Shown in pieces: positions 56,011 to 64,000 of a stretch of DNA of 64,000 nt (the first letter of the stretch is position 1; each line of letters begins with the position of its first letter). A program made the translations under genes and the position numbers. This DNA comes from Bolinopsis microptera (lineage: Eukaryota > Ctenophora > Tentaculata > Lobata > Bolinopsidae). Where the stretch lies: contig NC_087075.1 in the NCBI RefSeq assembly GCF_026151205.1, positions 10,896,303 to 10,960,302 on the forward strand, read 5' to 3'. A model generated the notes under the pieces. That model saw only the letters and a list, made by a program, of their open reading frames with translations. It was not told where the DNA came from and made no database searches.

Positions 56011-59000
56011 GGGGGGGGTGTCACGTCCGTCTATGTCCGCTTGTCTCATAGAATCCAAAAAGGACAGGACATAGGCGGACATAGACGGACATAGGCGGAC
56101 ATAGACGGACATAGGCGGACATAGGCGGACATAAGCGGACATAGACGGACATAGGCGGACATAGGCGGACATTAATGGACACCTAAATTGCTAAATAAAA
56201 TGTTCAATTTTTGCTGTTATAGGGGGATCATGTTTTTTGTCCGTTCGGTACCCTATATTTTCAAAACGGACAAAAATAGAGCGGACAAAAACGGACAAAA
56301 ATGGACAAAAACGGACAAAAATGGAAATAACATTTAGATGCTTCCTCCTCCTACTCTTCCTCCTCCCCCTGGGTCTACCTGATCTTCCTCAGTCCTCTTC
56401 CTCCTCCCCTCCTCAGTCCTCCTCCTACTCCTCCTCCTCGTCCTCAGTCCTCCTCATCAGTCCTCAACAGTCCTCCTCCTCCCCAGTCCTCCTCCTCCTC
56501 CTGAGTCCTCCTCCTGGGTCCTCTTCCTGGGTCCTCCTCCTCCTCTTCATCCTCCTCCTCTTCCTCCTCAGTCCTCAGTCCTCCTCAGTCCTCCTCCTCA
56601 TCCTTCTCCTCAGTCCTCCATCCTCCTCCTCAGTCCTCCCCCAGTCCCCCTCCTCCTCCTCCTATTTAGTCCTCCTCCTCCTCCTCCTTCTCAGTCCTCC
56701 TCAGTCCTCCTCCTCCTCCTCCTCCTCTTCCCTCTCAGTCATCCTCCTCAGCCATCCTCCTCAGTCCTCCTCAGTCCTCCTCAGTCCTCCTCCTCAGTCC
56801 TCCTCCTCCTGGGTCCTCCTCATCCTCTTCATCCTCCTCCTCTTCCTCCTCGGTCCTCAGTCCTCCTCCTCCTGGGTCCTCCTCCTCATCCTTCTCATCA
56901 GTCCTCCTCCTCCCCAGTCCTCTCCCAGTCCCCCTCCTTCTCCTCCTCCTATTCAGTCCTCCTCCTCCTCCTCCTCCTCAGTTCTCCTCAGTCCTCCTTC
57001 TCATTTCTCCTAAGTCCTCCTCCTGAGTCCTCCTCCTGAGTCCTCCTCCTCTTCCTTCTGAGTCCTCCTCCTGAGTCCTCCTCCTCCTCCCTCTCAGTCA
57101 TCCTCCTCAGTCATCCTCCTCAGCCATCCTCCCCAGCCATCCTCCTCAGCCATCCTCCTCAGTACTCCTCAGTCCTCCTCCTTCTCAGTCATCGTCAGTC
57201 CTCCTCCTCAGTCCTCCTCCTCCTTGGTCCTCCTCCTCCTCCTCCTGGGTCTTCCTGATCCTCCCCAGTCCTCTTCCTCCTCCCCTCCTCAGTCCTCCTC
57301 CTACTCTTCCTCCTCGTCCTCAGTCCTCCTCATCAGTCCTCAACAGTTCTCCTCCTCCCCAGTCCTCCTCCTCCTCCTGGGGCCTTTTCCTGGGTCCTCC
57401 TCCTGGGTCCTCCTCCTGGGTCCTCCTCCTCCTGGGTCCTCCTTCTCCTCCTCAGTCCTTCTCCTCCTATTCCTCAGTCCTCCTCCTCAGTCCTCCTCAG
57501 TCCTCCTCCTCCTCCTGGGTCCTCCTCCTCCTCCTGGGTCCTCCTGGGTCTTCCTGATCCTCCCCAGTCCTCTCCCTCCTCCCCTCCTCAGTCCTCCTCC
57601 TACTCTTCCTCATCGCCCTCAGTCCTCCTCATCAGTCCTCAACAGTTCTCCTCCTCCCCAGTCCTCCTCCTCCTCCTGGGGCCTTTTCCTGGGTCCTCCT
57701 CCTGGGTCCTCCTCCTCCTGGGTCCTCCTCCTCCTGGGTCCTCCTTCTCCTCCTCAGTCCTTCTCCTCCTCCTCCTCAGTCCTCTTCCTCCTCTTCCTCC
57801 TCCTCCTCCCTCTCAGTCATCCTCCTCAGCCATCCTCTTCAGTCCTCCTCCTTCTCAGTCCTCCTCAGTCCTCCTCCTAAGTCCTCCTCCTCCTCCTCCT
57901 CCTCCTTCTCAGTCCTCCTCAGTCCTCCTCCTCCTCCTCCTCCTCTTCCCTCTCAGTCATCCTCCTCAGCCATCTTCCTCAGTCCTCCTCAGTCCTCCTC
58001 AGTCCTCCTCCTCAGTCCTCCTCCTCCTGGGTCCTCCTCCTCCTCTTCATCCTCCTACTCTTCCTCCTCGGTCCTCAGTCCTCCTCCTTCTGGGTCCTCC
58101 TCCTCATCCTTCTCATCAGTCCTCCTCCTCCCCAGTCCTCTCCCAGTCCCCCTCCTTCTCCTCCTCCTATTCAGTCCTCCTCCTCCTCCTCAGTTCTCCT
58201 CAGTCCTCCTTCTCATTTCTCCTATGTCCTCCTCCTGAGTCCTCCTCCTGAGTCCTCCTCCTCCTCCCTCTCAATCATCCTCCTCAGTCATCCTCCTCAG
58301 CCATCCTCCCCAGCCATCCTCCTCAGCCATCCTCCTCAGTACTCCTCCTTCCTCCTCCTTCTCAGTCATCGTCAGTCCTCCTCCTCAGTCCTCCTCCTCC
58401 TTGGTCCTCCTCCTCCTCCTCCTGGGTCTTCCTGATCCTCCCCAGTCCTCTTCCTCCTCCCCTCCTCAGTCCTCCTCCTACTCTTCCTCCTCGTCCTCAG
58501 TCCTCCTCATCAGTCCTCAACAGTTCTCCTCCTCCCCAGTCCTCCTCCTCCTCCTGGGGCCTTTTCCTGGGTCCTCCTCCTGGGTCCTCCTCCTCCTGGG
58601 TCCTCCTCCTCCTGGGTCCTCCTTCTCCTCCTCAGTCCTTCTCCTCCTATTCCTCAGTCCTCTTCCTCCTCTTCCTCCTCCTCCTCCCTCTCAGTCATCC
58701 TCCTCAGCCATCCTCCTCAGCCATCCTCCTCAGTCCTCCTCCTTCTCAGTCCTCCTCAGTCCTCCTCCTAAGTCCTCCTCCTCCTCAGTCATCCTCCTCA
58801 GTTCTCCTCCTCCTCCTCCTCCTCCTGGGTCTTCCTGATCCTTCTCCTCCCTCTCAGTCATCCTCCTCAGTCATCCTCCTCAGCCATCCTCCTCAGCCAT
58901 CCTTCTCAGCCATCCTCCTCAGTACTCTTCAGTACTCTTCATTACTCTTCAGTCCTCAAATGTTTGTCCGCTAATGTCCACCAATGTCCGCTAATGTCCA

Positions 59001-59168
59001 CCAATGTCCATCCAAGTCCGCCAATGTCCGTCCGGGTCCGCCAATGTCCGTCCGAGTCCGCCAATGTCCGTCCGTGTCCGCCAATGTCCCAAAAAACACG
59101 TCCGTTGTCTCATAGAATCCAAAAAGGACAGGACATAGGCGGACATAGACGGACATGACACCCCCCCC
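56011..59168. mobile_element. 3.2 kb inverted-end element with a pyrimidine-rich tandem core
   Basis: The ends are GGGGGGGGTGTCACGTCCGT and its near-perfect complement, with 6-bp duplications ATTAAA (56005-56010, 59169-59174). A GTCTCATAGAATCCAAAAAG block lies near each end in the same orientation (56041, 59107). Sub-terminal arrays of GGACATAGGCGGACATAGAC (56070-56170) and TCCGCCAATGTCCGTCC (58970-59090) surround an array of TCCTCCTCAGTCC units (56340-58945). The core shows kilobase-scale duplication: 57215-57440 recurs at 58400-58610. No real protein is encoded. Confidence 0.85.
56340..58945 (+). repeat. TCCTCCTCAGTCC compound repeat
   Basis: A 2.6 kb stretch almost purely pyrimidine on the plus strand, built from CCTCCT, CAGTCC and TGGGTCC units. 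Segments of 200-600 bp repeat as blocks. Long open frames (Ser/Leu/Pro-rich) are by-products of triplet periodicity. Confidence 0.95.
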
Positions 59169-59174
59169 ATTAAA

Positions 59175-59382
59175 ATAAATGCCCTACTAAAAGTACTATA
59201 TAACTAACGGTCTGCAAAACTGGTTGAAGTCGCAATTTGTAAACATGCTAATTACTATTTAATAGTAATAGATAAAAAGTTTTGCGCGGCAGATGTAAAT
59301 TCGGCATTGCATAATGGCAGTGAAATTAAAATGATATGTTGTTGATAACAGATCATAGTCATTTGACGCGAGTGATCTTTCT
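59175..59382 (-). other. Probable 3' UTR of the minus-strand CR1-like element
   Basis: It lies directly downstream of the ORF2 stop. No poly(A) or repeat tail was identified; nothing else is recognised. Confidence 0.35.
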
Positions 59383-62300
59383 TTACGCGTTGTCGCTTAC
59401 TAACTCGGTGCTGTAGTCTATTTGCGAGCGCCCTTCTCTTTGAGACTTTCTTAGCCCAGGTATACTATAAAGTAAGAAATTTGGCCAATTTTCATCGTCT
59501 CCTGAGCTTTGCAGCTTGAGGAGTTCGCGCTTAGCTGAATTTTTAAAGATTTCAATTGAAAAGGTAGAACTTGGAATAGTTATATCCTTACTTTGTTTTG
59601 TAATAGAGAGCATGGGTCCTTTGAAGAAAAGAGTATTTCTAAATGTTGGGCCGTTGTAAGTTGTGAACCAAGAAAGGTTATGTTCGAATGTGGAATTATA
59701 GGTGGGAATATCGTGAGGGAAAAGTTCTTTGATGGATTTAGGGAGAAGGCTTGGCATGTTCCTTACTTTGTGTAGTAGAATAAGAGCGTTTTTTACAATG
59801 ACGCTATGGACTGTTAGGATATTATGCAATCTAAACGCACTTTTTGTGTGCTCCGGGGGATTGCCGTCTTTATATCTATAATTTACATAACCTGACATAA
59901 CAGCTCTAATTCCCTGCTTTTGCTTGGTGAACAGAGATTCAATGTGACATTTTGAGGCAAATCCCCACACTAAAGAACAGAAATTTAGATGGGATTGGAT
60001 AAGGCTTTGGAAAATGTTTAGGCGGGCTTTGATAGGTAGAAGGTGCTTTAGCTTATACATAACTCCGAGGTAGCGACCCATCTTTATTCTAACGGCCGTA
60101 ATGTGTTTTTGCCAAGTGAGCTTTTCGTCTAGGATCACTCCTAAAAATCTTGCTTCAGTCTTACGTTCGATTACAGTGTTGTCAATGGACAAATTAAAGC
60201 CGCTGAAGTCGATTCTTTTTCTAGTGAAAATCATGTAACACGTCTTTTTTACATTTAAAGATAGCCCATTAACACCTACCCAATCTACAAGACGTGAAAT
60301 TAGCTGATTAGCTTTTAATTGTATTTCTTCTAGGGTGGTTCCACTAATTAATATGTTTGCGTCGTCGGCATAAAGGATGAACTTTGCAAAATCACTAATT
60401 CCAGGTAGGTCGTTTATATAAATTACAAATAAGAGAGGTCCTAAAATGCTACCCTGAGGTACGCCGTAAACTATGGGCATGCTAGAAGAGCAAGTTCCGT
60501 TTAAAGTTACGTATTGAGATCGATTACAAAGGTAAGATCTAAACCATTCGTGCGCGACTCCCCTGATCCCATAATGGTCAAGCTTCTTAAGCAAGGTCTC
60601 ATGATCAAGCACGTCAAAGGCTTTACTGTAATCGAGCAGGAGCAGTAGGGAAATTTGTTTCTTATTCAGAGAGTGTAGTATGGAATTTTGGGCATTGAGC
60701 AGTGCATGTTCGCACGATCTTCCTGGCCGAAATCCGTATTGATTTTCGAAAAGAGAATCGTTCTTATCTAAAAATTCTAAAACACGAGCATGCATAAGTT
60801 TCTCATAAATTTTCGAGAATGATCCCAAAAGAGAGATCGGCCTATAATTAGCTACTTCCAATTTTGAACCACCTTTGTGGATAGGAACGACTTTCGCAGT
60901 TTTTAGAGCATTTGGGAAGGTACCACTGGAGAACGAACAGTTAATGACATTAGCTAGTGCCCTGGTAAAGTTTTCGCAGCTGTTTGCAATTTTCAATGGC
61001 TCAATTTTACAATCGAGTGTGGACTTGTTCTTAAGCCCTGATATTATCTTTTGGACTTCACCGTGTGATGTAGGCTTAAGAAACATCGAGTTACTACACG
61101 AAGCCTTAAGAAAATGCTTGAAACCACCTGGGTCAAAGGTTCGACGGGCAGCGATTTGCCTCTTGATACTGGCTGCAATACCGGAGAAGTAGCCGTTAAA
61201 TTTCTCAGCGACTGCCAGATCGGAGCTTATAATCGTGCCATCGTCGTCCTTCAGACGGGTGTGTCCGAACTTTTTTCTGTTACGGTTCAGGAGGCCATTG
61301 ATAATTTTCCATTGACTTTTAGAGCAGTTTTGGTATTTGTCAAACATTTTTTTATAGTACTTTTCTTTGGCTAGATTCACATGTTTGTGACAAAACTTTT
61401 TCATTTTATCATACACGTCGCAGTTTTTTTGTGATGGATTTATAGTTTTTTCAAAAAAAAGTAACTTCTTGCGGTTGCATGCCGCCTCAAGCCAGGGTAA
61501 GATCCAAGGCTTTGGGTCAGCTCTTTCGAATTTTCTTCTCGAACTGTCGCGCTTCAGGGGGTATGCAGTATTGTAGTGTTTCATGTACGTTTGATAGATG
61601 GAATTGTATTGTTCATCAGCGCACGTTGAGGAGGTAGCATCATCCCAGGTCTCACTTACAATAAGCTCTTTGAATTTAGCATGATTAGCTTCGTTAAATA
61701 CACGGGCCTCTAATTTCAAGCTAGTGTTGTTGTTCTTTACACGTTGACTACGGAATCGCTCGTTCAAACTAGGTGTGGCTCCTAAACTAATGGTCGTGCT
61801 AACCGCGAGATGATCTGACATATCCAACGTCACGACATTACAACTAATAACGTTTGTCACGTGATTAGTATACACGTGATCAATAAGCGTTGCACTGTGG
61901 TCAGTTACCCTGGTAGGCTTGGAGACAGTCTGGGCAAACCCATATTTTTCTAGTAAGCTTATAAGATCCTGGCTGTAAGCGTCGGTATCGTATTTTATAA
62001 GATCAATATTTGCATCACCCAGGAAGACTATCTGCTTTCTGGAGTGTCTATCAAGACCCCTGAGCACGTTTTCAAACTTTTCAAGGAATTTTTTAGGGCT
62101 TGTGGATGGCGAGCGGTAGAAATTTACGATGATTTTTGTCTTATTTCCGTTTTTAAAATTGTTGATTTTAAGCAATTGAAATTCTCCGCAAGTAACTTCT
62201 TCTGGACTCAGATTGAGTTCGAGTTCCTGTATTTTATCGTAATCACAAACGCGTTTGTTAACATAGAGCGCAAGACCACCTCCTTTTCCAGATTTACGTG

Positions 62301-62865
62301 CAGGTTCTTTGATAAAGGGCTCGTAAAACTGTTCGATTTCAATGTCGTTCAGACCATTAGGAAGATTAGAAATTTTACAGTTGGTTTCATTGAGGCAGAT
62401 GAGGTCAAATTTGGAGAATGTTTCTATTTCTTCACTAAAATTTGAGATATTCTTCACGAGTGATCTTACGTTTAACGAAAGTATCTTAAATTCGCGATTG
62501 CTAGGGGTCTTGATATTATCAGGGTGTTGGTACTTACAGCTAACCAATATCTCCGATATACAATTGTTGAGATCGATTTCGCTGGAATCTATTTCATCAG
62601 TAAGTTCGCCTATTTGATTCAGTACGTGAGAACGAATATAGGGGTTAAAAGTGGGGGTTATTGTATTGTAATTATCATTAAGTTCATAGGAAGTTACTCT
62701 ATAGCCAGGTATTAGGTTTAGACAGCATGTAATACAACCAAGATAATCTTTGAGGCATTTTTTATGAACTGGTTTGTCACATACAGGACAAATGAAAACA
62801 TTTCTAGGAGCATAAGACCACCCGAAGCAACTTGAGCATTGTGATTTGAAACTAGGTTCAACCAT
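59383..62865 (-). CDS. CR1-like ORF2: zinc finger, EEP endonuclease, reverse transcriptase
   Basis: 1160 codons with no stops. N-terminal treble-clef finger: CSSC, CPVC, HKKC, CITCC (residues 9-48). Endonuclease: LSLNVRSL, LICLNETNCK, FYRSPSTSP, VFLGDANIDL, TLIDHVYTN and SDHLAVST (catalytic set intact). RT: YRPISLLGSFSKIYEK, LLLDYSKAFDVLDHE, GVPQGSILGPLLFVIYINDL and YADDANIL (about residue 830). The C-terminal thumb region is complete. The enzyme would nick chromosomal DNA and reverse-transcribe its RNA there. Confidence 0.92.
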   Translation of the reverse strand: MVEPSFKSQCSSCFGWSYAPRNVFICPVCDKPVHKKCLKDYLGCITCCLNLIPGYRVTSYELNDNYNTITPTFNPYIRSHVLNQIGELTDEIDSSEIDLNNCISEILVSCKYQHPDNIKTPSNREFKILSLNVRSLVKNISNFSEEIETFSKFDLICLNETNCKISNLPNGLNDIEIEQFYEPFIKEPARKSGKGGGLALYVNKRVCDYDKIQELELNLSPEEVTCGEFQLLKINNFKNGNKTKIIVNFYRSPSTSPKKFLEKFENVLRGLDRHSRKQIVFLGDANIDLIKYDTDAYSQDLISLLEKYGFAQTVSKPTRVTDHSATLIDHVYTNHVTNVISCNVVTLDMSDHLAVSTTISLGATPSLNERFRSQRVKNNNTSLKLEARVFNEANHAKFKELIVSETWDDATSSTCADEQYNSIYQTYMKHYNTAYPLKRDSSRRKFERADPKPWILPWLEAACNRKKLLFFEKTINPSQKNCDVYDKMKKFCHKHVNLAKEKYYKKMFDKYQNCSKSQWKIINGLLNRNRKKFGHTRLKDDDGTIISSDLAVAEKFNGYFSGIAASIKRQIAARRTFDPGGFKHFLKASCSNSMFLKPTSHGEVQKIISGLKNKSTLDCKIEPLKIANSCENFTRALANVINCSFSSGTFPNALKTAKVVPIHKGGSKLEVANYRPISLLGSFSKIYEKLMHARVLEFLDKNDSLFENQYGFRPGRSCEHALLNAQNSILHSLNKKQISLLLLLDYSKAFDVLDHETLLKKLDHYGIRGVAHEWFRSYLCNRSQYVTLNGTCSSSMPIVYGVPQGSILGPLLFVIYINDLPGISDFAKFILYADDANILISGTTLEEIQLKANQLISRLVDWVGVNGLSLNVKKTCYMIFTRKRIDFSGFNLSIDNTVIERKTEARFLGVILDEKLTWQKHITAVRIKMGRYLGVMYKLKHLLPIKARLNIFQSLIQSHLNFCSLVWGFASKCHIESLFTKQKQGIRAVMSGYVNYRYKDGNPPEHTKSAFRLHNILTVHSVIVKNALILLHKVRNMPSLLPKSIKELFPHDIPTYNSTFEHNLSWFTTYNGPTFRNTLFFKGPMLSITKQSKDITIPSSTFSIEIFKNSAKRELLKLQSSGDDENWPNFLLYSIPGLRKSQREGRSQIDYSTELVSDNA

Positions 62866-63381
62866 TGTTCAAGATGTGTAAATACCAGATATCTGTGAAT
62901 AATTAAGTAAGATATTAAATAGATAAGAGTGTATAGTATGGTGTATAGAATAGCTTGTACAGTCTAAGAATATGTATAAAAAGCTAATGTGTGTGCGTGT
63001 GAATGAATGAGGAATAAACTGTGTGCTGAGAAAGCGTAAAGATGAAAAAGAAAACTTGTTAGACCTACCTATCAAGAACTATACAGCTCTGTGTGTAGAT
63101 AGAATCGTAACGTAGTCTACAATATTACAATATTACGATAGCGGTACTGATTTCAGAACTATTCTAAAGTGTTTAAAAAACTCGGGCAAGAATTCTAGTA
63201 ACTTACGATAAGCTGATAAGAGCACGGGCATGACTATATATTTTCATGCGAGGGTTTCCATTATAACCATAAGATGTAAGCTATAATCCCTTAAAGATTT
63301 TGTAAAAATTTTGTGAAAATTTTGGCGCGGCAAGTATAAGTAGTAGGCTGGGGTACGGCTTTGTGAGTTTGTATTTAACCG

Positions 63382-63861
63382 TTAGTTACCAGGCAAGAGC
63401 GAGACAAACTCCCGCCTTAATGGCCAGTGCTTTCGAACTTTCTCGCTTCGCATAGAGAGTTTTTGAACACCGGTCACCAGACAGTTAGCTATCTCACTCT
63501 TGGGCAGCTGAGTAATGTGAATCCCATTTCCAGATCTATCTAAAATCTCAAACCCTTTGTTAAATATCACACTACAAATATGGTGGGAGTCGAAAAACCA
63601 AAAGTTACGATTTTCGATCAGACTAAAGTCAAACATGCAGCGGTTAAACAAATCAACCTCCTTATTTAACCATGCAAATCTCGTTCTAAGAAGGGAGTTG
63701 AAAACAAACACTGTTTTTGGATATCTAGCAAACAAGTAGTTAAAATTGTCCCTAATTTCACGGGAAAGTGTATAGCTTCTATGGTCATATCTCGACAAAT
63801 CATTAATACCGGAAGATATAATCACATAATCGCAGTTTTCAAAAAAATTTTCAAACTTCAT
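63382..63861 (-). pseudogene. C-terminal part of CR1-like ORF1 (SGNH esterase)
   Basis: 159 codons. YVIISSGINDLSRY is the block III-like Gly-x-Asn/Asp motif, and GNGIHITQLPKSE holds the C-terminal catalytic His. The nucleophile GDS block, the finger and the coiled coil are missing; a TAA lies a few codons upstream of the first ATG. It is therefore read as a truncated ORF1. The 516 bp to ORF2 hold no other frame. Confidence 0.65.
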
Positions 63862-64000
63862 TAAGAGATATTTATAAGCGTATTACGGGAGAATAAAGGA
63901 GACAATATAACGATTGGAAATATTAAGCCGGGTGTATACGGCAGTATGGATGAATTTAACAATGACTCTCGCTGACTCGCTCGTGTGCTGTCAACAATAT
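63862..64000. other. Window edge, unassigned
   Basis: A short plus-strand frame occurs but is too short to interpret. No feature is supported. Confidence 0.3.

Larger units (their letters stand above)
59383..63861 (-). mobile_element. CR1-like retrotransposon, minus strand
   Basis: Partial ORF1 (63382-63861, SGNH esterase) and full ORF2 (59383-62865) lie in tandem, separated by 516 bp, unlike the overlapping ORFs of the plus-strand element. Both carry the same domain set, but their proteins are clearly diverged, so they are different families. An in-frame stop just upstream of 63861 suggests 5' truncation. Confidence 0.82.

Noticed and set aside
56237-58838. Long Ser/Leu/Pro-rich open frames
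   Set aside because: They are produced by the CCTCCT/CAGTCC repeat, whose triplet period avoids stops; no domain, start context or intron pattern supports them.
63862-64000. Inverted 5' fragment of the minus-strand CR1-like ORF1
   Set aside because: A plus-strand frame looked vaguely like an esterase block, but it is too short and dissimilar to support.

Overview
This window looks like nuclear DNA from an invertebrate animal. It is AT-rich, with intron-rich genes, GT-AG splice sites and short introns. It holds animal-type secreted multidomain genes, CR1-like, Jockey-like and Penelope-like retroelements, hAT-like MITEs and a TTAGGG-type telomeric motif. A cnidarian or similar early-branching animal is a reasonable guess, but the sequence does not fix the species.

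Three host genes can be reconstructed with reading-frame-consistent exons. (1) At 1-4336 (+) is the 3' part of a Dbl-family Rho guanine-nucleotide exchange factor (DH-PH). (2) At 26348-37208 (+) is a secreted, cysteine-rich protein with a signal peptide and PAN/apple-like modules, mostly on phase-1 exons. (3) At 38216-49651 (+) is a second secreted protein in head-to-tail order. It has a signal peptide, a trypsin-fold domain that has lost the catalytic His and Ser, further extracellular modules and a C-terminal LDL-receptor class A repeat. A frameshifted intronless BTB/POZ gene lies on the minus strand at 50743-52259.

Most of the rest is mobile DNA. From 4.7 to 9.2 kb there are small MITEs and retroelement remnants. 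A Jockey-like non-LTR element (minus, 9194-15141) is interrupted by a TA-flanked transposon and a SINE-like insert. A near-intact CR1-like element (plus, about 16.1-21.7 kb) has PHD/SGNH-esterase ORF1 and zinc-finger/endonuclease/RT ORF2, and a related one sits on the minus strand at 59383-63861. From 22.6 to 26.1 kb come an orphan PHD-finger ORF, an RT tail split by a hAT MITE and a Penelope GIY-YIG fragment. A Penelope-like RT lies at about 52.98-54.15 kb.

The most unusual object is a 4.7 kb palindromic element at about 30.67-35.40 kb inside the largest intron of gene 2. Its 1.2-1.5 kb inverted arms carry four CACGTG boxes and a TGACGTCA site. Between them is a three-exon gene for a roughly 251-residue protein that I cannot assign to a named family. 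Two other elements have inverted ends, target duplications and cores made of tandem repeats: 47316-48167 (telomere-like core) and 56011-59168 (2.6 kb pyrimidine-rich core). Introns of gene 3 also hold a 3.2 kb minisatellite and tandemly triplicated splice sites.
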